From assembly GCF_014898055.3 (NCBI RefSeq), contig NW_023604295.1, positions 372,001 through 436,000 on the forward strand: a stretch of 64,000 bases of DNA, given 5' to 3'. Position 1 is the stretch's first letter. Each line of letters opens with the position of its first letter. The translations under genes were made by a program, and so were the position numbers. Positions 34,321 to 44,310 of the stretch are shown here, one piece after another. Under the pieces are notes generated by a model. That model was not told where the DNA came from and made no database searches. It was given only the letters and a program-made list of their open reading frames with translations. This DNA comes from Talpa occidentalis. Its lineage: Eukaryota > Chordata > Mammalia > Eulipotyphla > Talpidae.

Positions 34321-34907
34321 ATGAGTCAGAGACTCAGATATTTCTCTAAAGAAGATCTCCCAATGGCCAGGAAGCACATAGAAAAGCAGCTCAACGTCAC
34401 TCATCATAAGGGAAACGCTCCTCAAAGACCACCCTGCGATAACGTCGTAGCTGACAGATCAGCTAATAGCAAAGAAACAGAAAATCACAAGTGTCGGTGA
34501 GGATGTGGAGAAACTGGAATTCGGAATATGTTGGTGGGAATGAAAAATGGCACAAATTGCAATGGAAAAGGTGAGGTGATTCCTCAAAAAAATCAGAATC
34601 ACCCCATGACCGGAGGTTGCACCCCCATGGGTGTGCCCAAAGAAGAGGGCAGGGGCGGGCGGGGTCTGCACCCACGTTCACAGCAGCGCATCCTGGCAGC
34701 CAATCCCAGCAGCCACGGTGGGCGCAGCCCAAGTGTCCACTGACGGAAGAATAGATAGAGGGGACACTTACATGCCCTGGAATATTATTCAGCCCTAAAA
34801 AGGAAGGGGATTCAGACACGTGCCATGACACGCATGAACCCTCAAGACGTGACACAGGTAGGCAAACCCACTGGTAAATGTGACAAATGCTGTAGAGGAG
34901 GCAGAAT
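34321..34907 (+). mobile_element. L1 ORF2 C-terminal fragment, interrupted by solo LTR B
   Basis: Landmarks of the L1 ORF2 end are clear: TTTCTCTAAAGAAGATCTCC, GAGGATGTGGAGAAACTGGA, GTTGGTGGGAATGAAAAATG, CCCAAGTGTCCACTGACGG and GGAATATTATTCAGCCCTAA. Frameshifts and stops disrupt the reading frame. The LTR at 34908 inserted here later. Confidence 0.88.
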
Positions 34908-35498
34908 TGTTGCAGGGAGAGGGGCAGCCCAGACCCCGCAAACCTGCCTGCTCTAAATAGGTTCTGCCCTCCGCCGCATCAACACAAACCATGTGAGACT
35001 TTAATAATAAAAAAACTTTAATACAATTAGTAAACAATACAGGAAAAACAAAAAACATAGTTTCTAAGTCAAGCACCCAAAGTGACCCGTCCCCTCGTGG
35101 GTAAAAGTCCACCCAAGCAGGATCGGCCCAGAGCAAGGCCCCAAAGCCTGCCCCAAGTCTAAAGCACCTTCCAGCCGGGACCCACAGAGAAGCATCAGAA
35201 ACAACCAGACAAGTCTGGGAGGAAAAGAGCAAAATCAAGACAGAAACCACCACTGTCCCCTCCCCGGGGGTCTCTCACCCGCATCTGTGTCCCCCAGTCC
35301 ACGACCAAAAGGCAGGCGCGGTTTCTCCACGTGTCTCTCGGCTCCACGCGCCTCCTCCAGGTCTCCTTCTGGCTCCATCCTGCTCCCCTCCTTCCTCAGT
35401 CTCCTCCGCAGCCTCTTCTCTCCCTGCTCTGCTCCACCCTCCTTTTGGGCGGGGCTGGAAATGTGGACCCTCCCCCTTTCCTGGGGACCCCCGTTACA
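34908..35498 (-). mobile_element. Solo LTR B, same family as LTR A (4-bp TSD)
   Basis: In minus orientation the element starts TGTAAC (at 35498) and ends CAACA (at 34908). A 4-bp duplication GAAT lies at 34904-34907 and 35499-35502. It aligns over its whole length with LTR A at 13937-14530, with substitutions and a few indels; shared blocks include GGTCCCCAGGAAAGGGGGA and GTGTTGATGCGGCGGAGGG. ATTAAAG sites lie in the 3' third. No internal retroviral genes adjoin it. It is a solo LTR of a class I-like endogenous retrovirus inserted into an old L1. Confidence 0.92.
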
Positions 35499-36224
35499 GA
35501 ATCAGTATCTGAAGACAACTGCAATGGATTTTCCAGATTTATAAGACAGGACCCCACAGACATCAGAAGCGAACATTCCTTAGGGAGAGATGCACAGAAG
35601 TCAGTGAATCTATAAAACCCGAGGGACGATGAGAAATTCTTCTAAAAGCAACAGGAAACATGGATTCCTTCCAGAAGAAGAGCAGTCGCAGTGACTACAA
35701 CTTCTCCAAACAAAACAAAAAAGCAGACCCTGTCGAAGGACACCGCGAATGCACCGAAAGAAAACAATGCCAACGCACAGTTTAATACACGGGAAAGAAT
35801 TAAGAATAGAGGTAAGAGGGAAAAGGCAAAGTAAGGGCCTCCAAAAACTCCCTCTTCCATAAAAGCAGTGAAAACACAGCAGAAGTGGCCAGATTCAACT
35901 TCTCAGAAATCTGAGGCTGTCACCAAAGGCTGGCAGCAGCCCAGGGCGTGTGCTGCAGGGAATCCACGCTGCTCCACGAGAACAGGAACTCGTGGTGTTT
36001 CGCCTTGACCCTGCGCCTCTACCCCCACCTCAACTCCACAGGGATCATCAAACCACCCGTGGCACCACAGAAAAAACACAGCCTGGGGTGACAGGGAAGG
36101 GCAGAAGTCTCATCTCAAAGTCTTATCTCAGGAGCTGCTGTTATTTGCCGGGTGCGGGTCCCTTTACAGGCGTCTTTATCTGACCCGAGTCAGAGCTGGC
36201 CCCCCGCACAAGAAGAACATTTTC
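35499..36224 (+). other. Repeat-like stretch, possibly L1 5' UTR
   Basis: An A-rich plus strand with short open frames, for example 35640-35880, is compatible with the 5' UTR/ORF1 part of an old L1, but I cannot align it with confidence. From about 35900 the composition is mixed. No gene is supported. Confidence 0.35.
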
Positions 36225-36491
36225 TTTTCTTTAAGATTTATTTTTTATTTATACGCGAGCTGGGTACAGGCCAGAGGTGCAGGAGAGCGAGAGGATTCAC
36301 CAGAGACAGAGCGGGAGCAGAACAGGCGGACAGACAGAGGACACTGCTGAGGGGAGCAGCGGGGAGGCAGGAGAGGTCTCCTGCGCCATGTGGGAATCTC
36401 CCTGACCGGCCGGGAATCGAACCCGCGCTGCAGAGGCTGCGGACGGCTTCACAGCGCTGCGCTCAACCCACTGCGTCACCAGGGAGGCCCC
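36225..36491 (-). mobile_element. tRNA-derived SINE, reverse orientation
   Basis: A near-complete copy. On the plus strand it begins with the reverse-complement tail CTTTAAGATTTATTTTTTATT and ends with the complement of the head (GTCACCAGGGAGGCCCC). The B box is intact as its complement (GGGAATCGAACCC). A flanking AAGAACATTTTC / AAAGCATTTTCC similarity is a possible diverged duplication. It sits between the repeat-like block and a long L1. Confidence 0.9.
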
Positions 36492-39314
36492 AAGGAAAGC
36501 ATTTTCCACAGCGATGTATGTCAGAACAATCAGAGACAACTTTTTAATCATGCAACTACCTGAGACAGTGGACAATAATTTGGGCAAATACTACATTGAC
36601 CCAAACGCTTTAAAGGAAAAGCTGGGGCATAAGATGTCTACAGGGGGGTGGAGAAGCCCCTCCACATCCCCGGCACCGAGAAGGCCATGTGTGCGCCCCG
36701 GGGGTGGGTGCCAGAGGGACCTGAGGCGCTGGACGCGCTCACACCGGACGCACTCTGCGGCTACAACTGCCTGATCAGATCTGGATCACATATCAATTTA
36801 CACAGAGACCCTCAGGAACGTTCAGGAGAAACACTGGCTGCCGGTATTTAAGAAACCTCTGTCCAGTCAGAGCTGACCATTAGGTTGACCAAGAAGAGGC
36901 TTTATGGAAACGCACAGCAAGGAATACGGACTCCAGAGTCGGTTCAGAAAGTCACAGGAGGTGCAGCATCAGAACCCCAGGTCCGAGAAGAGAGCGGGAT
37001 TTTCACAGTGGCCACATATATTAGCATGAGCAGTTTTTTACTGAAGTATTTATGAGACATATATATGTAAAAAAAAAAAAAATATGGCCCCCACACAGGG
37101 AAAGGAGAAGCCCACAGAAGCCATCCCTGAGGAAGCCCAACGTCAGACCCACGAGACAAAGAAAGTACATTCCACTTTAACTATCGCTGCAAGGCCTAAA
37201 GGAAAGTTTGACAATGATGTATCAGCAAATACAGACTATCAATAACAAGATAGAAATGATAAAAAGGAACCAAATAAAAAAATCTGGATCTAAAAAAGCA
37301 TCATAATTGAAATGGCAAATGCATTAGAGAGATTCAACAGCATACTGGAGCGGGCATATTTGGCAAACTTAAAGATAGGTCAACTGAAATTTTCCAGTCT
37401 AAGGGACAGAGAGCAACATGCAGGAAAAAAAAAAAAAATAAACAGAACAGGAGTTGCTCCTGATCTCCCTACCCCACTACAAATCCACGTTCTAGTGGTC
37501 CCCTCGAATATAGTCTTATAAAGAGCAGAGCCGCAGGGACCCGCGGGACACCATCAAGTACAACAACACACGCGTGAGCCAGAGGCAAGAGGAGAGAGAT
37601 GATGGCTGAAACTCCCCAGAGTTGGTGAGAAACATCACACGCCCCAGACGCTCAATTTACTCTGAGGGTAACTCCAAGACAGCCATTCTCAGACATCACC
37701 GCCAGGCGCCAGAAACACTGAGTCTGAAAAGAAGAACAGCGACTCATCGTGCAGAAAGCAGCCTCCTAAAGGTCACGCTGGTTTCTCCCCAGAGGCCCGG
37801 GCTGGACGGGTGTGGAACGACACATTCAGAGTGATCGCAGAAAGCCTGTCAAAGGAGAACTCTAGATCCAGCAAAACTGTCCTTCAAAAACAAAGGAGAA
37901 GTTAAGACATCATCAGATAACAAGAACGCACAGAGGCTGCCGCTGGAAAGCCGTCCTGCAGGAAACACTAGGGCGCCCTCCGGGCCCGGGTGACAGCGCA
38001 CTGCGCGGTGTGGAGCACCAGCCGAGGCGGCCACACAGTGTGACGCTTAGATGTGATGTTTGTGACTTTTCCCTCCTATCTTAAGTAAAAGGTAACAGTA
38101 AAGGGCAAGGATTACTAAATTATAAAGGGAAACAATAGTCAGCCGAGCTGACCAGCACAGGAGTGTGAAGGTGCACTTTGTATCACAACAGCACAAGGGA
38201 GGGATGGAAACAAAGTCCCCAGAAGCAAAGTTTTTATATACTATTGAAATTAAATTGGTGTTACCCCAAACTAAACTGTTACAAGTTAATAGTAAGAAAT
38301 CCAAGGAAAACACTATGAAAATAAGTAATAAATAAATGGCAAGGGAACTAAACGGGTCCACTAGAAGATCTATATTGAATGACCAGATTGAGGGGAAAGG
38401 CCATGACAGGGGATAGAAAACAAAGACATGACATATAAAAGCAACAGCAAAATTGTAGGAATTAATCCTGTCTTATCAGAATTTCATTAAATATAAATGG
38501 ATTAAAAATTCCAACTTAACAGCAAAAATCATGTTGATAGAATTTAAAACACAATGCAATTATCTATGGAATACAATAGATACACTAATTCAAAGACACA
38601 AATAGATTGCAAGTAAACAGATGGAAAAATATGTCTCATGAACTGGAACCACAAGAGCAGAAGGGGCTCTATTAACATCAGATAAAGTTGTCTTTAAAAC
38701 AAAAATTGTCATTAGAGACAAAAAAGGAAACTTTGTAATAAAAGGGTCAATTCATCAAGGTATAACAATTATATATGTATATCATCTAACAACTAAGCCC
38801 TCAAATGCATTAAAAAAAAAAACACTAACATAAATTGAGTATTAGATAATTCAACTGTAATAGGGGCTATAATATCACATATTCAATCCAGGCTGTAACA
38901 ATAAGACACATAATCAGCAAAGAAACAGAAGATTTTAACAATAACTATAAGACAGCTAATTCTAAAAGATAGCCATAGAATACTCATCCAAAAAAGAGAA
39001 AATACACACTGTTTTAAATTCTACATGAAACTTTCTGTAGGACAAACCAGATACTAGACCAGAAAAATAAGTCCCAAAACTTAAAAGGAATGAAATCATG
39101 CCAAGTATGTTCTCCGGAGGCTGGGATAGAAATTAGAAGTCAGTAATAGAAAGTCACAACTCTGTAGAAATTAAATAATACACTGCTAAATAAACAAGGA
39201 ATCAGAGAACAAATCACAGCAGAAATTAGGAAATACTTTGTGATGAGTGAAAATGAAAACAACACGTCGAAATGGATGAGAGAGACTGAGAGTGGTGAAT
39301 GAGAATTATAGCTG

Positions 39315-39604
39315 TGAACACTTACTTTTTTTTCTAAAGATTTATTTATTTATTTATACAAGCACCGGGCGCAGCCAGAAGCGCGGGAGGGTGAGAGGAT
39401 TCACCAGAGCCAGAGCGGGGAGCAGAGCAGGCAGAAGGACCAAAGGACACTGCTGGGGGGAGCAGCGGGCGGCAGGAGGGGTCTGCGCGCCATGCGGGAC
39501 CCTCGCCCAGTGGCCGGGGATCGAACCGGCGCCGCAGAGGCCGCGGGCAGCCTCGCCGCCCAGCGCTCAGCCGCTGCGCCCCCGGGGAGGCCCTGAACAC
39601 TTAC
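39315..39604 (-). mobile_element. tRNA-derived SINE with 11-bp target-site duplication
   Basis: A full-length reverse-orientation copy (body 39326-39593) flanked by perfect TGAACACTTAC at 39315-39325 and 39594-39604. The B box is GGTTCGATCCCC on the minus strand. It is inserted in L1 ORF2 sequence that resumes immediately after the duplication. Confidence 0.94.
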
Positions 39605-39722
39605 ATTTAAAGAGAAAAATTCTGAAATCAATAACCTAACTTCCACCTTAAGAAATCAGAAAACAGCAGACGAACCTCAAAGCAAGCAGAGGAAAGGCAG
39701 GGGGGAAACGACGATCTGAAAC

Positions 39723-39981
39723 GGGGCCTCCCTGGCGACAGCGGGCTCAGCGCCAGCACGACCCAGCTATGGAGAGCCACGGAGGCCTGAGCTCCACCCC
39801 GCCAGGGAGCAGCCCCCCGGGGCGCAGCGGACCCTCCCGTCTCCCGCGGCAGCAGTGGGCTGCGGTGGCTCCGCCTGTTCGCTTCCCCGCTCCGTCTGGG
39901 GAGTCCCCGCACCCCCGCACCTCTGGCCTGCGCCCCAGTTCCTGTGCGCATGAATAAATTAAAAAACAAATCTTTAAAAGA
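39723..39981 (+). mobile_element. Diverged tRNA-derived SINE, plus orientation
   Basis: It starts GGGGCCTCCCTGGCGACAGC and ends ATGAATAAATTAAAAAACAA plus ATCTTTAAAA. The tRNA-like B box is degraded, and the body is drifted to G+C relative to other copies. L1 sequence resumes after it (GAATGAATGAAATAGAAAG). No clear target-site duplication remains. Confidence 0.82.
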
Positions 39982-40039
39982 ATGAATGAAATAGAAAGTA
40001 GAAAAGGGGGGACGGGGGTGAAATCCAAAGTCGGTCTTC

Positions 40040-40235
40040 GGGGCCTCCCTGGGGGCGCGAGGGGTCAGCACCGCGCCGTGAAGCTGCCGCAGCCGCTGCA
40101 GCCCGAGTTCGATCCCCGCCAGGGAGACTCCCACACCGAGACGCTCCTGCCCCCGCGGCTCCCCGGGGTGTGCCTGGGCCCTGCCCGCCCTGCTCCCCGC
40201 TCTGCCCTGGGGATCCGCCACCCCGCCTCTGGCCC
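40040..40235 (+). mobile_element. 3'-truncated tRNA-derived SINE at CpG-island edge
   Basis: The head GGGGCCTCCCTGGGGGCGC, a good B-box-like GAGTTCGATCCCC and most of the body are present, but the AAAT tail is missing and the sequence passes into CpG-island DNA near 40235. The loss of the tail means truncation by later rearrangement or extreme GC drift. It lies about 250 bp upstream of the TATA/MEF2-like element. Confidence 0.75.
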
Positions 40236-40269
40236 GCGCCCTGGGGGTGTGGGTCCGGGTGTCCGCGGG

Positions 40270-41130
40270 GCCCGCGCCAGGCCCGACAGCGGGGGGGGGG
40301 CACGACACCCCGGGCCGCGGGGCGGGAAACGCAGACGGCGCGTGAGGCGACGGGAGGAGGCGCGGGGGGGCGGGGGGGCGACCCCTGCGCAGCGGACCGG
40401 CCTCGCGGCCCGGCGGGGGGCGGGGCGGGGCGGGGCCGGCGGCCTCCGGGGCGCGGCTCCCCCCAGACGGCCTCGGCTCGGCCGCCTATAAATAGGCTCC
40501 GTCCTGCGCGTCGATGAATAATTTAAAGGCACTTTGCGGAGAGGGCGAGGAGGCGGGAGCCGAATCGCCAGAAGATCGATCGTCCCGGCCGGCCCGCCGG
40601 GTCACGCGGGCGCCCCGCGGGGAGGAAGGGCCGCACCGGCTGGCGCCCCGCCCCGCGCCCCCCGCCCCGCGCCCCCCCCGCCCCGCCGCCCTACGCCCCC
40701 CGCGCCCCCCCGCGCGGGAAGGGTCCCGCCCCGCGCCCCCCGCCCCGCGCCCCCCGCCCCGCCCCCCTACGCCCCCCCGCGCCCCCCCGCCCCCCCCCCG
40801 CGCGGGAAGGGTCCGCTCGGCCCGCGGCGGCGCAGCTCGTTTCCCCGCGACGGGCGTCCCGGGGCGGCCCCCAGCAGCCGGGGAGGGGCGCGCGCGGGGG
40901 GCAGGGCGCGGCCCCGCGGTGGGATCTGCCCGCACTTGGGCCTGGGGCCCGGGGCACCCCCGCCGCCAGCCCCTGGGCCCCGCCCGCGCCGGCCAGGCCC
41001 GCTCTGCCCAGAGGGGGGGCGAGTCAGCGGGGCCACCGGGGTCCCAGCAAGCCCGTCCTGAGGGCAGCTGGGATTCGGGCCCGGGCCGGGCCAGGAGGGA
41101 GCCTCTGCTCTGCGAGGAGACACGCGGTGA
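40270..41130. promoter_or_regulatory. CpG island with TATA/MEF2-like element
   Basis: Very high CpG and G+C content over about 850 bp. CTATAAATAG at 40486-40495 fits both a TATA box and the MEF2 consensus CTA(A/T)4TAG. It is preceded by GC boxes (GGGGCGGGGCGGGG near 40420-40435). Downstream, AATAATTTAAAGGCAC at 40516-40531 is the only A/T-rich piece. An in-frame ATG at 40514 opens a 250-codon frame on the plus strand, but its translation is proline/arginine/alanine-rich and an equally long frame exists on the other strand, so I do not call it coding. Short C-rich direct repeats occupy 40645-40805. Confidence 0.6.
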
Positions 41131-41669
41131 CGGGCCCGGGAGGGCCGGCTGGGGGCTCGGCGGGGCGGGCTCCCCCCTGCTGGGCCTCCACCGCGCACCC
41201 TGCCAGGCCCAGCGGGCCGTGCAGCCCCGACCTGCCCACGCGCCTCCCGTCATGGGCCGTTTCTAGGGCCCGTGTCCTGAGCCCCCGAGGCCTGGGAGAC
41301 TCCGCTCCCCACCCCTGTTTGAATTAGGTCCGCAGACTGGGCGGAGGCTGCCCCGGGAGGTGCGTCCTGATCCCCGGCTTCACCTCCTGCCAAGACTGGC
41401 GTCGCCCCGGAAGCCAGTGACAGGGGAGCAGGCGGGAGGCCCCACAGCAGCCCGTGTGCAGGAGCCCTGCAGGCACAGGGCCGGTCCGGAACCCTCGGAA
41501 GCAGGCGGCGAGGAAGCTCCCTGACTGCAGCCTGGATGGGCCAGCGCTAGGAGAGGCTTGTGCCGCCGTCCTCCACGGTCACCAGCACGCCACACGAGGC
41601 GGGTGCGGTGGCTCCAGTCATCACCTTTAAATGCGGGCATCCTGACGAGGTACGGTGTACCCCGAGAAG
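41131..41669. other. GC-rich stretch, nothing assigned
   Basis: No gene or repeat is recognised between the CpG island and the SINE. Frames on both strands lack features. Confidence 0.4.
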
Positions 41670-41977
41670 TCAGTGATGGTTTATTTTTTTTTTTAAGTTT
41701 TATTTATTTATTTATACAAGCACTGGGTACAGTCAGAAGCGCGGGAGGGTGAGAGAATTCACCAGAGCCAGAGCGGGGAGCAGAGCAGGCAGAAGGACCG
41801 AAGGACACTGCTGAGGGGAGCAGCGGGCGGCAGGAGGGGTCTCCGCGCCATGTGGGACCCTCCTCTGGTGGCCGGGGAGCAGCCGGGGATCGAACCGGCG
41901 CCGCAGAGGCTGTGGGCAGCTTTGCCACCCAGCGCTCCACCGCTGCGCCACCGGGGAGGCCCCTCAGTGATGGTTTA
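41670..41977 (-). mobile_element. tRNA-derived SINE with 14-bp target-site duplication
   Basis: A complete reverse-orientation copy (body 41684-41963) flanked by perfect TCAGTGATGGTTTA at 41670-41683 and 41964-41977. Relative to the copies at 7353 and 39326 it carries an additional block on the minus strand near 41866-41888 (CTCCCCGGCCACCAGAGGAG), which defines a subfamily shared with the copy at 59726-59908. The perfect duplication marks it as one of the youngest insertions. Confidence 0.95.
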
Positions 41978-42319
41978 AAATTTAAACATTAAAACATTTC
42001 ATCTCAGTCGCAGTTGAAACAGGAAAAAAGCACAAAATTGCCTAAATGGGTGTGGGAAACACTAAATAAAACTCAAAACCCAGTAATGACTTTTTAAAAT
42101 ATTTTACCGAACTGTTAGTAAACGACACCAACCCCATCCTCATGAAAGCACTATGTCCCCCCACAGGAAACCAAACTCCAACTTAAGGCTGCAAAAGAAT
42201 TCCCTTCAAAGTCCCCCCAGCAAGGACCGCCTCATCGCCAGCCACAAGGCTGGGGGGGCGGGGGGGCGGGGGGGATGGGGGGGTGGGGACGGGAAGCAAC
42301 AGGCCAGGAGCCAAGCGGG
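41978..42319. other. AT-richer sequence and a G-rich run
   Basis: From 41978 to about 42230 the sequence is AT-rich and probably repeat-derived, but I cannot place it. A run of G blocks at 42250-42290 follows. There is no gene. Confidence 0.35.
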
Positions 42320-42560
42320 CCGTGCCTTTGAGAAAACCCTAAATTCTATCTCCGCCTCACACCTCACACCTCACACGAAGATAAACGCAAATTAAAAAAT
42401 GTTCAAACTTTGTTTTCAAGAGCAGGAGACCTTGCGACCCTGGGGTAACGAAGGACTTCTTCAGGGGACTCGACGGCCGTGCAAACGGGATTGACAAACG
42501 TGACTGCGTTCAAACTCAACATCTGGTCAGCAAAACAGCCTTTTTTTCAAAGGATAAGAA
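42320..42560 (+). mobile_element. L1 ORF2 fragment
   Basis: The order TAAATTCTATCTCCGCCTCA, CGCAAATTAAAAAATG, GACCTTGCGACCCTGGGGTA, AAGGACTTCTTCAGG and AACGTGACTGCGTTCAAACT corresponds to L1 ORF2 around 'cctcacaccatatac ... gaccttgggttaggcaaagatttctt'. Frames are broken. Confidence 0.6.
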
Positions 42561-43125
42561 GCGGGACAGACGCCGCACGCAGCGCACGCAGAGGCCCGCC
42601 TCGCAGCGACGAGGACGAGCCAGGCAACGCGGAAAAGCACGTTAGGAATCCCAGGGCCGGGAGCCCAGGCCCGCTGCCTGGAGAGCCCCGCGCTCCCTGG
42701 GGACCAGGCGGAGCGAATCTCGGCCGCCGATGCTTCCTGTCCACTCACTGGCAAACAAGAACGTGTGAGGATGCAAAGATCGCCGCGGGATCTGAGGGAG
42801 CAAACCTTTGGGAAAGACTTTGCCGCAGCTATGAGGTCGGAGGGGCCCGCCCTGCGACCCCGTGTGCAGATGTCCCGGTTCTGCTCTGCCGAGCGCCCAC
42901 CGGGGGACGGGCGAGCGGGGGGAGTCCAGCAGGCTTCTAGGAGGAAGCCCCCAGCAGGTCTCACGTGTAGCAGGGGCGGACGCCAGTCTTGGCAGGAGGT
43001 GAAACCGGGCATCAGGACGGCACCTCCCGGGGCAGCCTCCGCCCAGCCAGCCAGGGACCTCTCCCCTCCAGAAGCCCCTGGACCGCGTGACTTCCTCCTT
43101 ACGCTTCGCGCTCCAACGCCAAGAG
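42561..43125. other. GC-rich stretch, nothing assigned
   Basis: A CpG-moderate segment with frames open on both strands and no domains. No promoter signature stands out. Confidence 0.4.
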
Positions 43126-43615
43126 CAGAATCCCGACTGTGTCAGCTTCCTGGGGATTCTAACAAATTCCCACACACGGAGTGGCTTAGCACAGCCCCGA
43201 TCCATTCTCTTGCAATTCTGGAGGCCGGAAGTCAGATGCGGCCCTCACGGGCGAGGCTGAAGGGTCGGCGGGCTGTGTTCCTTCTGGGGGGACCCGCGTC
43301 CTCTGCTTTTCCAGGCTCTACAGGCTCCCCGGATCCCTCAGCTGGGGACACCCCGCCCCCAGGGCCAGCAGCAACAGTCGGCATCTCCTCATCCCACACC
43401 ACCCTGACGCTGCCTCTTCTGCCTCCCTCTCCCATATTTAAGGACCCTTGTGATTACTTGAAGCCACCCCGATAATCCAGAATAATCTCCTTATTTTAAA
43501 ACCAGCTGCTGGGCAACCTTCATTCCATCTGCCACCTTAGAGCCTCTTCGTCAATTAACAGATTCACAGGTTCCAGGCACCAGGATGTGTACAGTCTGGG
43601 AAGCCACCGTTTTGC
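43126..43615 (+). repeat. Old dispersed mammalian repeat (family not named)
   Basis: The segment matches a well-known eutherian interspersed sequence. Its landmarks here are GTGTCAGCTTCCTGGGGATT, a CACGGAGTGGCTTAGCAC block, CTTGCAATTCTGGAGGCCGG, CTGTGTTCCTTCTGGGG, AAGGACCCTTGTGATTAC, CCCGATAATCCAGAATAATC and ATTCACAGGTTCCAGGCACC. It is diverged but collinear over about 480 bp. I recognise the sequence but will not assign a family name from memory. Confidence 0.75.
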
Positions 43616-43699
43616 CCACCGTGCAAACTTTCCTCAACTCACCCCCTTTCACAGTTTGCCCCTCTGGCCTCAGCACCAGCACAGGCCTGCTCTTCTAAT

Positions 43700-44025
43700 C
43701 AATGTACATCCACCCCCGCCCAAAGAAATGCAACTTATTCTCCAGGGTTCAGCTCAAAGGCCACCTCCTCTCGGAAGCCTTCTCTGATTGCCAGCCCAAA
43801 CGTACCACCCCTCTGCAACACACCAACACTGCTGTCTATGTACCCCAACTGCCGCACTGAGCGTGGCCCCCGTAGCCATCTGTCTGTGTGCCCTTTCCTC
43901 GGTCCATAGAGAATTCTCAATGACGAGAACTTCGTCTTATTCCCCTGTGGATTCCCAGATCACACCACAGGACCTAGCAAAGAGCAAACCCTCAGAGAAC
44001 ATCTCTGAAGCTAAGAGGAGACAGA
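43700..44025 (+). mobile_element. LINE-2 3'-end fragment
   Basis: The L2 3' UTR order is visible: CAGGGTTCAGCTCAAAGGCC, ACCTCCTCTCGGAAGCCTTC, a central region with TGTGTGCCC, CTTCGTCTTATTCCCCTG and CACAGGACCTAGCAAAGAGC. This corresponds to the common mammalian L2 tail. It predates the placental radiation. Confidence 0.8.
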
Positions 44026-44310
44026 GGAAGCAACCCTGGGTTTTGCTCAAAAAAAAAAAAAAAAAACAACAAAAACCAGATGTCACTAATAGCCTGGGTC
44101 CGTGCAGCGGCATCAGAGAGTTCACCCAGAAGCTCACCACAAAACATCTCAACAACCAACGGCCAAGCCTGATGCACAACTGACTCTCATGTGGAAAAAT
44201 CTCTGCACCACAAGTGACACACTATTTTTTATTGCTAACCTGTGGGGGCAATTCTAAAAGAACAGACAAAATTAACGTCGAGAGAAATAAAATACGTCCT
44301 CAAAATTATA
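44026..44310. other. AT-richer sequence with poly-A run
   Basis: A poly-A run of about 19 at 44048-44067 is followed by AACAACAAAAACC, then moderately AT-rich DNA to 44310. It may be the tail of an unrecognised retroposon. There is no gene. Confidence 0.4.

Larger units (their letters stand above)
36492..40039 (+). mobile_element. Long decayed L1 (5' UTR, ORF1, ORF2 start), with nested SINEs
   Basis: From about 36800 the sequence reads as an old L1 in order. The 5' UTR/ORF1 coiled-coil region has AACAAGATAGAAATGATAAA and GGATCTAAAAAAGCATCAT. The ORF1 C-terminal region has GGGACACCATCAAGTACAAC, GATGATGGCTGAAACTCCCC, CAAAACTGTCCTTCAAAAAC and CATCATCAGATAACAAGAAC. The ORF2 endonuclease part has CATCAGATAAAGTTGTCTTT and GGGTCAATTCATCAAGGTAT. 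Further ORF2 lies on both sides of the SINEs at 39326-39593 and 39723-39980, up to 40039. Many stops and frameshifts are present. The 5' portion 36492-36800 is less certain. This is the longest L1 copy in the window. Confidence 0.82.

Noticed and set aside
38047..38361. 104-codon minus-strand frame with hydrophobic segments
   Set aside because: It is antisense to the L1 ORF1/ORF2 junction region. The hydrophobicity comes from the A-rich L1 sense strand.
40514..41266. 250-codon frame starting just after the TATA-like element
   Set aside because: The start position is suggestive, but after the first 20 codons the peptide is pure GC-driven proline/arginine repeat. A minus-strand frame overlaps the same bases.
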